Source of the DNA: Oligoflexia bacterium
GTDB taxonomy: Bacteria; Bdellovibrionota_C; UBA2361; JAFLCA01
DNA: 64,000 bases
Direction: 5' to 3'
NCBI GenBank assembly: GCA_019694465.1
Contig: JAIBBV010000010.1
Location: 1 to 64,000, forward strand
In this document: one piece after another, positions 19,812 through 30,546 of the stretch
Numbering within the stretch: position 1 is the stretch's first letter
How the letters are laid out: every line of letters starts with the position of its first letter
Translations under genes and position numbers: made by a program
The notes under the pieces: model-generated
The model's input: the letters and a program-made list of their open reading frames with translations, nothing else
Told to the model about the DNA's origin: nothing
The model's database searches: none

Positions 19812-20693
19812 TTAGGAGCCCTTGGCTTTGCGATAATACTTTGAGTGCTGTTTTAGGAAAAGATTTACCTGCTCAGCAAACCACTCAGGATGCTCAATCA
19901 TGGGAGCATGGCCACATTTCTTAATGGTAACCAGCTTTGAATTTGGCAAATTCTTGTGGAATGTTTCGGCAACTTTGATAGTAGTGACCTCATCGTCCTC
20001 TCCCCACAGCAAAAGTACCGGAACCTTTATCTCCTTTAGTACGTCTAGCATATTGTCGCGCTTGGCACTGCGGGCAGCATGGATCAAATTCAGCACGTTC
20101 TTGCGATCAGCAAGAAGACTGTAAATCTCTTCGATCCTGTCATCGGTTATAAAATTGGTATTGCAGAAAACACGACCCATGTGATCCCTGATATAATTCC
20201 TATCAGGACGCACCGGCAAAGCATCCACAGAATGCTCGTACAACCCAGAACTGCCAGAAAGAATTAAACAATCAACAAGCTCTGGGCAGGCCAAGCAAAG
20301 TCGCATCGCAACATGGCCGCCGAGCGAATTACCACAAATAGCAACTGGATCTAACTTACGATTCCTGACGAATAGCTCGGTGTAGGAGGCGAGCGCCTTA
20401 ATCTTAACTTCGGAGCGATGACCACTTAAAATTGGCAAATGCAGGGCTATCGGCCTACAGGTTTGGGAAAGCAGTGGGAACACGCTTTCCCAATTGGACA
20501 GGGCGCCAAGCAGGCCATGCAGCAATAATACTTCTGGCCCCGATTTACCCGCGCTGTCTTGAGCTGGCTCAACCGTTTGAAAGCTTGGGCTTTGACTACC
20601 TTTTAGCCAAAGTGGATCACTGCCAACACGATCAGCAGTGCGGCGAACTTCGTCGAAGGCTTTATCTGTAGATTCCCCTTTGCTAGAGCTCAC
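19812..20693 (-). CDS. alpha/beta hydrolase
   Basis: A single alpha/beta hydrolase fold is visible. It has the oxyanion region LLLHGLLGALSNWE, the nucleophile elbow GNSLGG (catalytic Ser), the acid in LLWGEDDEVT and the catalytic His in KKCGHAPMIEHPEW. The first 50 residues are hydrophilic and poorly conserved. The start codon is GTG at 20693; an internal start is possible. The substrate cannot be told from the sequence. It lies between the thioredoxin-like gene and parE on the same strand, but gaps make co-transcription uncertain. Confidence 0.85.
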   Translation of the reverse strand: MSSSKGESTDKAFDEVRRTADRVGSDPLWLKGSQSPSFQTVEPAQDSAGKSGPEVLLLHGLLGALSNWESVFPLLSQTCRPIALHLPILSGHRSEVKIKALASYTELFVRNRKLDPVAICGNSLGGHVAMRLCLACPELVDCLILSGSSGLYEHSVDALPVRPDRNYIRDHMGRVFCNTNFITDDRIEEIYSLLADRKNVLNLIHAARSAKRDNMLDVLKEIKVPVLLLWGEDDEVTTIKVAETFHKNLPNSKLVTIKKCGHAPMIEHPEWFAEQVNLFLKQHSKYYRKAKGS

Positions 20694-20803
20694 GATCCCC
20701 CATTGGGACTATCAACATTGCAGAAAGACACTAGAGGTTATTCCAAAAATGGGCTCTTATAGCTCATCGCAAATAAAACGGAGGTTTAGTGTCCGGCCAC
20801 CAT

Positions 20804-20830
20804 AACAGTTTGCGTGATTATTAAACTGTT
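20804..20830 (-). other. hairpin at the end of parE
   Basis: AACAGTTT and AAACTGTT form an 8-bp stem with an 11-nt loop, touching the parE stop codon. There is no T-run on the minus strand, so it may stabilise the transcript end or be a weak terminator. Confidence 0.35.
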
Positions 20831-22758
20831 TACACATCGAGTTCAAGTCTATGGGCATTCTCTTGAATAAGTCGGTACCGTTCTCCGGCATCCTTACCCA
20901 ATAAGCTATCAAACATTGCTGCAGCTTCTTGAGCATTACTAAAAGTCACCCTTAAAAGACTGCGAGTTCGCGGACTTAGTGTAGTTTCCCAAAGCGTGTC
21001 AGGATTCATCTCGCCTAAGCCCTTAAAGCGGGTAATCGCCACCTTGGCCCTTCCCGACTCCTTAAGCACTTTTTCTTTCTGCTCATCACTGTAAACCCAG
21101 CGTGTATCCTCCTTTGAGCCACTCCCAAGCCGAATTCGATACAGTGGCGGCATTCCAATGTACAAGTGCCCAGACTCAATCAGTGGGCGCATGAATCGAA
21201 AGAAAAATGCCATCAGCAAAGACGAAATATGCATCCCGTCAGCATCAGCATCGGTCAATATGATCACTTTGCCATAGCGAAGCTTGTTCAACTTCAACTG
21301 CTCGCCTATTCCACAGCCAAGTGCCGACACTAAATCGATAAGCTCCTTATTGTCCTTAAGCTTTCCTTCACCCGCTGATATTGCATTAAGAATCTTACCG
21401 CGTAACGGCAGCACAGCCTGTGTTTCTCTATCTCTTCCCTGCTTAGCGCTACCACCAGCTGAGTCACCCTCAACTATAAAAAGCTCGCACTTATCCTGAC
21501 GGTTAGATGAGCAATCAGCAAGCTTACCAGGAAGATTTAGGCGATGACTTACTCCTACCTTACGAGAAATGCCCTCAGCCGCAGAACGCGCTGCAGCGCG
21601 CGCCTTAGCGGCAAGCAGCACACGCTCTACCAACTGAGAAGCCACGTTGGGCTTCGTATTAAGCGTGTTCTCAAAACTGCGCAGCAAACTCTCAACTGGG
21701 TCAGTTATTTCTGGATTATTAAGACGATCTTTTGTCTGTCCTTGGAATTGCAACTGAGTTACGGCTCCTGGCACATTCACTGAGAGAACCGCAATCAAGC
21801 CCTCGCGCAAGTCTTCACCCACTACCTTTACACCTTTGGGCACCAAATCATGCACTGACATATAGTTCCTAAGGGCCTTGCTCAAACCGCCCTTGAAACC
21901 ATCCTCATGACTACCACCTTGTGCCGTGAAGATGCCGTTTACGTAGGATAGCACTTTTTCTTGAGTTGACTCGGTCCAGCAGAAAGCTACCTCAACTTTT
22001 ATCCCGTTAGCACGCTCCAAATAAAACATCTCTTCTGCTATCGGCTTGTTGCCCTGCTTTTCAAGGAGACTACCAAGATATGACTTAAGTCCGTCCTCGA
22101 AGCAGAATAGCTTCTTCTCTCCAGAAGCTTCCAAGATCAAGGTAAGCTTGAGACCCTTATTGAGAAAAGCCTTCTCCTCAAGCATTCGCTCGAGGCGATC
22201 TGCCGAAAATTTTATCGATCTAAATATTTCCGAGTCTGGGCGGAAGTGGATTTGAGTTCCATGCTCTTTAGTCTTGGCACCGCGCGACATTTTACTAGCG
22301 GCTTTGCCACGTGAGAAACTTTGTTCCCACTCATACCCATCACGCCAAATTGTAGCCACTAGCTGCTCGGAAAGCGCGTTAACCACAGAAGATCCAACGC
22401 CATGTAACCCGCCAGCAGAGACGTAGTTATGATCGGAGAATTTACCACCTGAGTGCAATGTGGTGAGAATAATCTCTAGGGCCGGCTTTTTGAATTTGGG
22501 GTGCATGTCGACGGGAATGCCTCGCCCATTATCCTTGACCGTTATGCTCTCCCCATCCTTATGCAAAGTCACACTAATCTCATCGGCATGCCCATTCATG
22601 GCCTCGTCGACTGAATTATCAAGGATTTCCTTGACCAAATGATGCAAGCCGGCCGGTCCCTCAGTCCCACCGATATACATACCCGGACGCTTGCGCACCG
22701 GCTCTAAGCCTTCTAGGACTTCAATATCTGCCGCGGAGTAAGTTGATGCTTTAGCCAT
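20830..22758 (-). CDS. parE: DNA topoisomerase IV subunit B
   Basis: This 642-residue type IIA topoisomerase ATPase subunit has GHKL motifs ([39 protein letters not shown]) and the TOPRIM motifs [14 protein letters not shown] and [11 protein letters not shown]. It lacks the long insertion of some proteobacterial GyrB proteins, and its size matches ParE. It overlaps the end of the upstream parC by 8 nt, so the two are translationally coupled. It hydrolyses ATP to drive DNA strand passage and chromosome decatenation. A second gyrase pair presumably exists elsewhere (not in this window). Confidence 0.9.
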   Translation of the reverse strand: MAKASTYSAADIEVLEGLEPVRKRPGMYIGGTEGPAGLHHLVKEILDNSVDEAMNGHADEISVTLHKDGESITVKDNGRGIPVDMHPKFKKPALEIILTTLHSGGKFSDHNYVSAGGLHGVGSSVVNALSEQLVATIWRDGYEWEQSFSRGKAASKMSRGAKTKEHGTQIHFRPDSEIFRSIKFSADRLERMLEEKAFLNKGLKLTLILEASGEKKLFCFEDGLKSYLGSLLEKQGNKPIAEEMFYLERANGIKVEVAFCWTESTQEKVLSYVNGIFTAQGGSHEDGFKGGLSKALRNYMSVHDLVPKGVKVVGEDLREGLIAVLSVNVPGAVTQLQFQGQTKDRLNNPEITDPVESLLRSFENTLNTKPNVASQLVERVLLAAKARAAARSAAEGISRKVGVSHRLNLPGKLADCSSNRQDKCELFIVEGDSAGGSAKQGRDRETQAVLPLRGKILNAISAGEGKLKDNKELIDLVSALGCGIGEQLKLNKLRYGKVIILTDADADGMHISSLLMAFFFRFMRPLIESGHLYIGMPPLYRIRLGSGSKEDTRWVYSDEQKEKVLKESGRAKVAITRFKGLGEMNPDTLWETTLSPRTRSLLRVTFSNAQEAAAMFDSLLGKDAGERYRLIQENAHRLELDV

Positions 22759-25024
22759 GGACCCTCTGTACTGCTTTTAATTCCCCTCGTGCGACTACCT
22801 TATTTCCTTTCAGCGCTCTATGCCCATGCAGCATCTCAGAGCTGGCGATATCTGTGGTTCGGCCTGAATCAAGCTGTAGCTGAATCTTGCAAGAGCTGGC
22901 AAAGCTTACAGCACCAATTAACTTGTCATCATCGCGAACACTCATTAGCGATACACCAACGGCTGGGCCATCACGTACAGGTATTTCCTTCTTCTCGATG
23001 ACAAGGCCTGAAGCGCGCTCCGTGAAAAGCGCTATCTTGGATTCAAGGCGCACCACAGCAGCTAAGTAGTCCTGCTCGCGAAGCTTCATCGCGCGTCGGC
23101 CGTTTCGCTTAATTCCAGCCAGATCCTTGATTTCCAGGGCGAATCCGACACCAGTCTTGGAGACCAGCACCATAGTGTCGCCCTCCTTCAACGAATCTTC
23201 TGCTCCCAGTTGCAACTCAGCTTGTTTGGCTTCGCCAGCGCGTAGCCCAAAGCAGTTAACTATCAGCTCACCATCTTTGAACTTGAGGATCTTCTGAACC
23301 GGATCGCCATAGCCACTTGAGGATGGGAAGTCAGCCACTCGCAACACATATAAAGTCCCAAGGTTGGTGAAAAATGCGACTGAATCAACAGTTGAAAGCG
23401 GCAAAGCTTTTAGAATGCGATCTCCCTCTCGAAGCCGCGTAGAACTAAGTTCATTATTTTGTCGAATGCGCTTTAGCCAGCCATCGGCCGTAATGATTGC
23501 GTATACATCTTCATGCACTACGTAATCTTCTTCGTTGAATTCTAGCTCGACATTCTCTTTAATAAGCTTACATTTTCTATTATCGCCGTACTTCTCGGCC
23601 GCTGCTTCTAAGTCCTTACGGACGAGCTCAGCGATCTTAGCTTTGCTCTTTAAAAGCTTATCGATCTCAGCCACGCGATCCGCTTTAAGCTTAAGTTCAG
23701 CCCGAATCTCATCAATATTTGTACGCGATAACTGATAAATACGCATATCAACGACGGCATAGCCCTGAATCTCGGTCAGCTTGAAGCGCGCCATTAGCTT
23801 TTCAGCAGCATCGGTGCGACCATCACTCTTGCGCACAATTTTGAGAGCCTCATCTAGCGCATCGTAAATTTTTACTAGCCCCTCCAATATGTGGATGCGC
23901 TCTAGTAGTGTCTTTCGCTCGAAAATCAGCCTTCGCTCTGTTACCTGCTCACGGAAACGTAAGAAGTGGCTCAAGCAGTCCTTCAAAGACAATACTTGAG
24001 GGATCAGAGCTCCCTGCTCATTGGGCACCAAAGCGGTTAAATTGACCGGGAATGAACTCTCAAGTGGCGTATGCTTAAATAAATAGGCCATCGCCACATT
24101 CGCGTCGGCCCCAGCGGCTAGCTCCATCACTACCCGCACTTCATTTGTTGATTCATCACGGATATCAACAAGCTGAGGGATTTTCTTATCAACTATGAGA
24201 TTGGCTACCTTTTCTACAAGTTGCGCCTTGTTCACAGCATAGGGCACAGAAGTAACGACTATCAGTTTCTTACCACGTGCTTCGTCCTCAACTGCCCAAT
24301 CAGCGCGCATGCGCACCATCCCGCGGCCGGTCTTATAAATCTCGTCCAGCTCCTTGCGCGTGTTAAGAATCAAACAGCCAGTGGGAAAGTCTGGTGCCTT
24401 AACAATAGTCGTCAAACGCTGAAGCGAAATATCTGGCTCTTGAGACAACTCAATTAGAGCTTTAACAACATCGCGCAAATTATGTGGGGGAATACTTGTC
24501 GCCATTCCCACTGCGATACCGCTGGCACCATTTATTAGTAAATTTGGGATACGGCTTGGCAAAACAACGGGCTCGGCCTGTGTCCCGTCAAAGTTATCTC
24601 TGAAATCTACTGTCTCCTGGTCAATCTCGCCGATGACTTCAACCGCCAATTCGCGCAGCTTCGCCTCGGTATAGCGATAAGCTGCGGCAGAATCTCCATC
24701 CAAGGATCCAAAGTTACCCTGACCGTCGACCAACGGATAACGCAATGAAAAATCCTGCGCCATGCGGACCATGGCTTCATAACACGCTGAATCACCATGT
24801 GGGTGGAAGCGCGCCAACACTTCCCCAACAACGGCGGCCGATTTTCTATGACTATGGGTCGGCTTTAAATTTAGGTTTTGAAACATCGCGTAGAGGATAC
24901 GGCGCTGAACCGGCTTCAGACCATCACGCACATCGGGCAGGGCACGACCAGACACGACGCTAAGCGCATACGTGAGATACCGATCGCGCGACTCCTGGGA
25001 TAATTGGGCATCAATTACGGGCAT
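22751..25024 (-). CDS. parC: DNA topoisomerase IV subunit A
   Basis: This is a 757-residue breakage-reunion subunit. The N-terminal part has [13 protein letters not shown] and [12 protein letters not shown], the quinolone-resistance region with the usual Ser and Glu. The catalytic tyrosine lies in AYRYTEAKL (Tyr 118). The C-terminal beta-propeller shows no GyrA box, favouring ParC over GyrA, although [10 protein letters not shown] is GyrA-like in style. GGGAG lies about 9 nt before the ATG. It is the first gene of the parC-parE unit. Confidence 0.9.
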   Translation of the reverse strand: MPVIDAQLSQESRDRYLTYALSVVSGRALPDVRDGLKPVQRRILYAMFQNLNLKPTHSHRKSAAVVGEVLARFHPHGDSACYEAMVRMAQDFSLRYPLVDGQGNFGSLDGDSAAAYRYTEAKLRELAVEVIGEIDQETVDFRDNFDGTQAEPVVLPSRIPNLLINGASGIAVGMATSIPPHNLRDVVKALIELSQEPDISLQRLTTIVKAPDFPTGCLILNTRKELDEIYKTGRGMVRMRADWAVEDEARGKKLIVVTSVPYAVNKAQLVEKVANLIVDKKIPQLVDIRDESTNEVRVVMELAAGADANVAMAYLFKHTPLESSFPVNLTALVPNEQGALIPQVLSLKDCLSHFLRFREQVTERRLIFERKTLLERIHILEGLVKIYDALDEALKIVRKSDGRTDAAEKLMARFKLTEIQGYAVVDMRIYQLSRTNIDEIRAELKLKADRVAEIDKLLKSKAKIAELVRKDLEAAAEKYGDNRKCKLIKENVELEFNEEDYVVHEDVYAIITADGWLKRIRQNNELSSTRLREGDRILKALPLSTVDSVAFFTNLGTLYVLRVADFPSSSGYGDPVQKILKFKDGELIVNCFGLRAGEAKQAELQLGAEDSLKEGDTMVLVSKTGVGFALEIKDLAGIKRNGRRAMKLREQDYLAAVVRLESKIALFTERASGLVIEKKEIPVRDGPAVGVSLMSVRDDDKLIGAVSFASSCKIQLQLDSGRTTDIASSEMLHGHRALKGNKVVARGELKAVQRVHG

Positions 25025-25706
25025 AACAACAGCTCCCGAACAAAGTACCTAAAAGAGTACAGCCAAGGGATAGACCAGTCACTGATTACTGCGCAACCCC
25101 TAGAGCGCGCAGCAATCGAAATGTTCTTAAAGTACTTCCTATTAGCGCTCGCTCTGGATCACCCTCAGTTGCTTAAGGCAAAACTTTCGAAGGCAAAGAA
25201 CAAAGCAAGTTACGACAGTCAAAAGCGTTTCAATCCTTCGGATTAACAGCACATTTTGATAGCGAACACCCTGTGGCAGTCAACAAGGGTAGATCCACTG
25301 CGCACAAGATACAAGTGAGTATGGCACTACATTATGTAGCCTGCGCAGATGCGACACTAGCGTTGTCAGTGCTAGCCAGGCGATTACTGCTAATCCATAG
25401 CAATCACTGGACCACAACCAATAGATACATGATGGAATAGTCTGGCAGAGTGCAAGGCCCACCATCTTGGGCTCGCAATACGTCGTGGCCTTTATCTTTG
25501 GATCCATTGAGCGCTTCTAGTGTCATTACTCAGTGATTTCTTGAATAGCTGTAGCTCTGGACACTAGCCGACCATGGATGGCCGGACAATCACGAAGTGA
25601 TTGGAGCGAGTTCGACCTAGGGCAGGATGTCCGGAGTTGAACCAGCGATACCTAGCATCCCGAGCCTCCGATCTTGTCTTTTTAAACCTATTTCCGACTT
25701 GGGATA
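25025..25706. other. gene-free region between parC and cpaE
   Basis: About 680 nt without a credible gene on either strand. Two 75-80 codon frames occur but have no ribosome site or recognisable protein pattern. A stretch near 25620-25670 resembles a reversed tRNA T-arm (GAGTTGAACC) but does not fold into a complete tRNA. The region must contain the parC promoter (minus strand), which I could not pinpoint. Confidence 0.5.
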
Positions 25707-26963
25707 CTAGTCCTGATGAACTAGTGATTGAACCTTTCGCAGAATCTTGCTGGCACCAGTCTGCTCTGGCTCATATCGAAATGGCACGATCGTGGCCGCC
25801 ATCTTGCGAACCACTTCGCGCGTCTTCGGATCAGCTGTGTCATAGAACGACTGTCCGGGAGCCCCCCACTGCCGTCCTGAATCCGAGAAAGGCACTGTAA
25901 ACAAACTCGCGTCGCTCGGGAAAAGCTCCATTTCCTGAATTTCTAGTGCTATTTCCTTGGGCGAGATCAGGCGGCCAGTGTAGCCATTTAGCACTAGCGA
26001 CCAACGTGAGAAATCAAACTCATCTGGATCGTCCGACTCCTTACGTAACCTCTGCAGGCAATCGAGCGTTCGACGCACTGACATGCCATCATCATCAGTC
26101 ACAAGAAGTAAATTCTGACACAGCGGGAGAGTCGAGAAGGCGGCCACGCCCCACGAACGTGACATATCAATAATTACCGCATCAAACTCCGCTGTAAGAT
26201 TTCCTATCAATGAGGACATGAACTCACTAGAGCTTGGTGAGCCGTCGAGAACGTTGGCCTTAAAGTGAAACCCCTCATTATATGCCTCTGGCTGCCCTAC
26301 TACGACCAAGCGTCCTTCATAGCCCTCAACAGGGAAAACCAGTTCATTTATTCTGTTTGCTGGAACCTCTCCCTGCCGCAACAGTTCTGCAGTCACGGTG
26401 CGTTGCGAAATACCAACTCGTCCCCAAGCTGTTAATTGTGGGTTCACGTCATCCAAATCAATCGCACAGACGCTTAAGCCGTGTCGTGCCCAGCAGCTAC
26501 CTAGCGCAGCAGTAACCGTTGTTGCCCCAACCCCACCTTTTAAGTGACATACGCCCACTACCCCTTTATTACGCGGACCAGTATTCACTGCCGTATTTGC
26601 GGATTCACACTCGATCAAGAATGAAGCCAGTTGGGTAATGTCGGCGATGCTTAATATTGGAATATTGAGGCGCTTACGCAGCAGCACAGCTTGGCGTGAG
26701 TACACATCTGGCTCGACCACTACCGCTACACGCCCATTAGGGAAAGCCAGCCTCAACGTGCTAAGCGCATCATCGATATCTGCAAACGCGCCAGGCCCAA
26801 TCAAACAGCCAGCCGCGCGAGACCAATCATGCGTGGCTGCCGCGACAGTGTCGAGCTCTGCGACTCCCAGCTGCTCAAGCTCTGCCTGCCGCAAAGCTTC
26901 GTGTACCCGCGCACTCAAACCTGCGCGTGACTCCGGGCTATTATCAAGAATTACTATATCCAT
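25707..26963 (-). CDS. cpaE: Tad pilus localisation ATPase, CpaE/TadZ-like
   Basis: The 418-residue protein has an N-terminal receiver-like domain (about residues 1-120) lacking the full phospho-acceptor set. A ParA/MinD-type ATPase domain follows, with the deviant Walker A KGGVGATT at 142-149 and AIDLDDVNPQLTAWG for the switch region. This two-domain plan is typical of CpaE/TadZ proteins that position the Tad pilus machine at the membrane. It is the last gene of the minus-strand Tad cluster, following the response regulator by about 96 nt. Confidence 0.85.
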   Translation of the reverse strand: MDIVILDNSPESRAGLSARVHEALRQAELEQLGVAELDTVAAATHDWSRAAGCLIGPGAFADIDDALSTLRLAFPNGRVAVVVEPDVYSRQAVLLRKRLNIPILSIADITQLASFLIECESANTAVNTGPRNKGVVGVCHLKGGVGATTVTAALGSCWARHGLSVCAIDLDDVNPQLTAWGRVGISQRTVTAELLRQGEVPANRINELVFPVEGYEGRLVVVGQPEAYNEGFHFKANVLDGSPSSSEFMSSLIGNLTAEFDAVIIDMSRSWGVAAFSTLPLCQNLLLVTDDDGMSVRRTLDCLQRLRKESDDPDEFDFSRWSLVLNGYTGRLISPKEIALEIQEMELFPSDASLFTVPFSDSGRQWGAPGQSFYDTADPKTREVVRKMAATIVPFRYEPEQTGASKILRKVQSLVHQD

Positions 26964-27059
26964 GCGCTGTCTTTACCCAATCTCCTTAGGAGCGTGTATG
27001 TCTCTGGTACATACCACCCCCACTTAATAAGATGTCACTTAATGACAGTCCCCTTCACC

Positions 27060-27449
27060 TCAATTTCCCTCACCCAAGACCTGATGAATTACAGCCACTA
27101 AGTCATCGACGGCAAACGGTTTTTGCAAAAAGGCATCTGCCCCCTGAAGTATTGCCCATTCAGCTGAGTCGTCATCGCCCTTGGCGCTAACCACAACAAC
27201 AGGCACCAAATTCTTGGAAACGCGCTTGATCTCACGACACACTTGAAAGCCATCAGCCACTGGCTTGCCATCCGGGCCAAGCAAAACTAAGTCAAGCAGA
27301 ACTAGATCAGGATTAACTGGCTTAAGTACCTGACTTACGCCCTTCGAAATATCAGTGCATACAACCGGATCATGGCCGGAACTACGCACAACCTCGGCTA
27401 TAACCGCTGCTTGGGTTGGCGAATCTTCTATGATTAATACAACAGCCAT
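27060..27449 (-). CDS. single-domain response regulator in the Tad locus
   Basis: A receiver domain alone, about 129 residues: acidic pair IIEDSPTQ at the start, phospho-acceptor Asp in LVLLDLVL, Ser in VVVSAKGD and Lys in LQKPFA. A short insertion (GPDGKPVADG) follows the phospho-acceptor strand. The open frame starts at 27476, but the conserved domain begins at ATG 27449; neither has a good ribosome site. With no output domain it probably acts by protein contact, perhaps on CpaE or the Tad ATPase (inference from position). Confidence 0.82.
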   Translation of the reverse strand: MAVVLIIEDSPTQAAVIAEVVRSSGHDPVVCTDISKGVSQVLKPVNPDLVLLDLVLLGPDGKPVADGFQVCREIKRVSKNLVPVVVVSAKGDDDSAEWAILQGADAFLQKPFAVDDLVAVIHQVLGEGN

Positions 27450-27672
27450 AATAAAAAGGATAAGACTGCGTAACAAAATGAAGCCGGTTGCTTCGCTTTG
27501 CTCGCAAAACGAGTCAGCTAAGCCTATCTAGAGCATTTTTGTTGGGTGCGCTCAGTCAAAAAAATTACTTCACGCCCCAAACTCTAGCTAACGCCGAAAA
27601 TAACCTATCGCCCTCGTCTATTCCCCCTCCCACTATTCATACTTGAATAACACTCAAACAACAAAAAAGCTT

Positions 27673-28500
27673 CTATAGGCCACCCCGCTCAATGGCTGCA
27701 GGATTATTAAAAGGTCTTACAAAATACTCCGCTGCCATTGCGTACTCGCCAAACAGCTTCGGGAATAAATGCTGGACTCTTAAATACCCTACTCCAAGCA
27801 ACCAGTATGACGATAAATAGGGCTTGATGGTAGTAGTGTAAGCCTGGAGCGCACTATCATTCTCTATATACCAAGCTCCGGCTGGCGGGCTTTGGTCTTG
27901 AACAAAGGACTTAATACGATCCTTGATAGATTCCGTGGTCACCCCAATATCAGCTGAATAATCACTGAAAGAAAGTTGATTAGGAGTACAATCATCCGCG
28001 GAAGTGGCGATAATATCGGCCGACCCAAGCTCCCCACTAGTGGCATCATACGAAATTCGCATTATGGCAAACTGTGCCGCGTAACGAGCATCGGAGCCCC
28101 AAGTCCCAAAGAAGCCATGTATCTGCTGATCCAGGCCGCCCATTAATTTACAGCTCTCATCAACTATTAGCTGCGCAATACTATCTGTCATCAAGGCTTG
28201 CTTACCGCTATGCGTTGACATATCCGAACAATCGCCCTGCGCGTCGGTAGCAACATACGAGCACAAAATGTTTCCAGCTGGCGCAATTGGCTCCATTAGA
28301 TCCACAGAGTAATCAGATGTAACAGAGCGCTCAGCTCGGAAGGCTGAATCCTCCAGTACAGTAAGCAAGCGCTCCTTCATGGTGGGGGCCCTAGAAAAAT
28401 CGACGACACCTGCCAGCAGCAACACTGCCAAAGGCAAAAGAAATGCCAGCGGCAACATTTCCGTGAAGCCATGCTGATTTGCGACCAAAATTCTCATCAT
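27673..28500 (-). CDS. TadE/TadF-like pseudopilin in the Tad locus
   Basis: The product has about 275 residues. After a short leader comes HGFTEMLPLAFLLPLAVLLL, a prepilin-type helix with Glu at +3 after Gly rather than the usual +5. The remainder is an exported domain of about 240 residues with several cysteines and no recognised family. The start ATG at 28500 overlaps the upstream tadC stop (ATGA), showing translational coupling and excluding the longer frame to 28563. Likely a minor pilin or assembly factor of the Tad pilus. Confidence 0.72.
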   Translation of the reverse strand: MMRILVANQHGFTEMLPLAFLLPLAVLLLAGVVDFSRAPTMKERLLTVLEDSAFRAERSVTSDYSVDLMEPIAPAGNILCSYVATDAQGDCSDMSTHSGKQALMTDSIAQLIVDESCKLMGGLDQQIHGFFGTWGSDARYAAQFAIMRISYDATSGELGSADIIATSADDCTPNQLSFSDYSADIGVTTESIKDRIKSFVQDQSPPAGAWYIENDSALQAYTTTIKPYLSSYWLLGVGYLRVQHLFPKLFGEYAMAAEYFVRPFNNPAAIERGGL

Positions 28501-29687
28501 GGGACGCTCGGCTCTACCGCACCAATACCATCTGGATCTCCAGCTGTTGCCGGTGTCGGACAAGCAGTAGCTGGATCAAAACTGGGATTTGCAAAATCGA
28601 CATCATAGTAGTCAGCCTGCACAACACAGGAGTCTGTGAGGGTAGAGTTTCCAATGCTGGATCCAAGCACACCTATGGTACCAAAGATTACAAGGGCAAA
28701 AGTCATGATCAGCACCACCTCAATCAGGGTGACTGATCCACGCTGGCCCTTGGCAGCCTCGGCCCTATGCTTAATAGTCTGGGAAGTTGTGTTCTTAATC
28801 TGCACGACCGCCGGCGCCATCAAGATTACGAAGTAGGCCACCATCAGCATCATGGTCGCCAACAACGCTTTCACTGGCAGAGCTGCCAAGCGCCGATCTA
28901 GCTCTCCGTAATACACACGCTGAGCGTCTTCGGCGATACCTTCAAGCTGCTTACTTCTATCACCCCCTTGGCGTATGGCCTGTCCAAGCGCCAGAGTTGT
29001 TCGTTTGACAGTCTCGTTGTTAAGACGATTCCCAGCGCGACGTAGCGCTTCTTCCCAGGTGTAACCACTGGCGGCAAGCCAGCGTGCCTTTTTAAGCTCT
29101 CGAATTAAAGGGTGCTTTGGGAATTCTGAGTACAAAGAATCGATCACTCTCTCAAGTGATGAGGAAACGTCCCAACCAGCACTTGTGCCGAGGTTAGTTA
29201 AATCCAATACAAGCGGCAGTTCGCGTTGGATCTCTTCAACTCTCCCAGCAATTCTGCCCTTCAACCAAAACATCGGAATTAAAATACCAGCAGCTGAGCA
29301 CACGAGTGTAATTATTGTGGCATAATATGGGCGAATAAATATGTAGGACAGCCCACCTAGTGCCGGACCAACTAGGTAAGCAATCGTGCGCATAAGAAAG
29401 AACTTACCCTGCTCAGCCGTGCTTTCGAGTCCGGCATCCACCAGGCCACGCGTCGGGTCTTTCGCTCCTTGCATGGCCTGCGCCCCTAGCGAATAGTCCT
29501 GCTTTTTCCCAAATCTATTGCCCAGGCTTGCCACGATGCGCTCGAAAAAGCGATTGGCATCTCCCATGACCGGTCCACCATCTGTACGGAAACGGCCGAG
29601 CTCACGTCGGGCTCCGCGCGCCTGAGAGGCGACTACCACCCCCAACCAGGCGCCAATGGCAAGCATCAAAAGCACACTCCAGGACAT
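28497..29687 (-). CDS. tadC: TadC-like T2SSF membrane protein fused to a prepilin-like tail
   Basis: Residues 1 to about 310 form a T2SSF-type inner membrane platform protein: N-terminal membrane helices, then the cytoplasmic domain with LVLDLTNLGTSAGWDVSSSLERV and ALGQAIRQGG, then a C-terminal helix. The frame continues through KGQRGSVTLIEVVLIMTFA into a further 84 residues that look like a prepilin: a basic leader ending in Gly, a hydrophobic helix with an early Glu, then a short Cys-containing exported tail. TadC normally ends before this point. It begins 4 nt after the tadB stop. It forms the membrane base of the Tad machine together with TadB. Confidence 0.85.
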   Translation of the reverse strand: MSWSVLLMLAIGAWLGVVVASQARGARRELGRFRTDGGPVMGDANRFFERIVASLGNRFGKKQDYSLGAQAMQGAKDPTRGLVDAGLESTAEQGKFFLMRTIAYLVGPALGGLSYIFIRPYYATIITLVCSAAGILIPMFWLKGRIAGRVEEIQRELPLVLDLTNLGTSAGWDVSSSLERVIDSLYSEFPKHPLIRELKKARWLAASGYTWEEALRRAGNRLNNETVKRTTLALGQAIRQGGDRSKQLEGIAEDAQRVYYGELDRRLAALPVKALLATMMLMVAYFVILMAPAVVQIKNTTSQTIKHRAEAAKGQRGSVTLIEVVLIMTFALVIFGTIGVLGSSIGNSTLTDSCVVQADYYDVDFANPSFDPATACPTPATAGDPDGIGAVEPSVP

Positions 29688-29691
29688 AAGC

Positions 29692-30543
29692 TCAGATCTT
29701 CAAACTAGTTATTTTCTTAAATAGCAAATACGCGAGAACAATCAGCACCGCACCAACCTGCAATACCAACCTGCCTAATGAGTCATTGTAGGCCTGGCTC
29801 ATATAGCCAGGGCGCACCAACATTAAAATTCCTGGAGCGCTCACGGATAGGAAGAACAATATGTAGAAAGCTTGCTTAACCATAACCAAATCACGGGAGG
29901 CACGCTCGGCCACAGTTTGCTGCTCACGCAGCTTGCGCGCCAAGCGCCGGAATGGCTCGAGAACATTTCCACCCATACTTGCGAATAGACCAAGAGCGAC
30001 GGACAAGGATACAATTTCTCGCCCCACTATGCGGTCACGTAGCACCGCCATCGACTCGCGCACAGAAAATCCGCGATTTAGTGCGCTGATGACTTTGTCC
30101 AGCTCAGTCCGCAGGGTGCCTTCAGGAATTGACTCGGCTGACGCCACAATCGCAGCTTCTATATTAAAGCCACTGGATAGAGACGACGCTATTGCATCAA
30201 TGAATGGCGCAAGCTGAGGTATCATCTGGCGCTTTCGCTTTTCGGCACGCTCCTCAAGATAACCTCGAAACATATAATGAACGAATACCGAGCTAAGCAC
30301 TACCGCCAGCAAGTATCCAAGCAGTGTACCTAGATAGAAAATTCCGACGGCTGCAAAGATAACAATAAATGTGTAAACCTTGGCTGGGATATCCAGTCCG
30401 GCCTGCATCAAACGACGATCAAAATGGGTACGCGCCGCCAATTCGTTGGTGCGATCTTTCTTTTTCTTTTTAGCGCCCTCCTCCCCGGCAACCATCCCAG
30501 GAGGCTGTTGGCGCAAGGCGGCAAGACGGTCCTTCTCGCGCAT
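29692..30543 (-). CDS. tadB: TadB-like T2SSF membrane platform protein
   Basis: This 283-residue T2SSF-domain protein has two N-terminal membrane helices (about residues 55-95), a cytoplasmic domain with QLAPFIDAIASSLSSGFNIEAAI and SLSVALGLFASMGGNVLEPF, and two C-terminal helices. A basic linker (KKKKKDR) near residue 25 precedes the helices. It forms, with TadC, the inner-membrane platform worked by the TadA ATPase. It starts 3 nt after the tadA stop and ends 4 nt before tadC, as in other Tad operons. Confidence 0.88.
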   Translation of the reverse strand: MREKDRLAALRQQPPGMVAGEEGAKKKKKDRTNELAARTHFDRRLMQAGLDIPAKVYTFIVIFAAVGIFYLGTLLGYLLAVVLSSVFVHYMFRGYLEERAEKRKRQMIPQLAPFIDAIASSLSSGFNIEAAIVASAESIPEGTLRTELDKVISALNRGFSVRESMAVLRDRIVGREIVSLSVALGLFASMGGNVLEPFRRLARKLREQQTVAERASRDLVMVKQAFYILFFLSVSAPGILMLVRPGYMSQAYNDSLGRLVLQVGAVLIVLAYLLFKKITSLKI

Positions 30544-30546
30544 ACG

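Noticed and set aside
25280-25507. 75-codon minus-strand frame with hydrophobic stretches
   Set aside because: No ribosome site, no recognised pattern, and irregular composition in a gene-free gap.
25615-25680. Possible minus-strand tRNA near a GAGTTGAACC element
   Set aside because: A T-arm-like segment exists, but no matching acceptor, D-arm or anticodon stem can be formed at the right distances.
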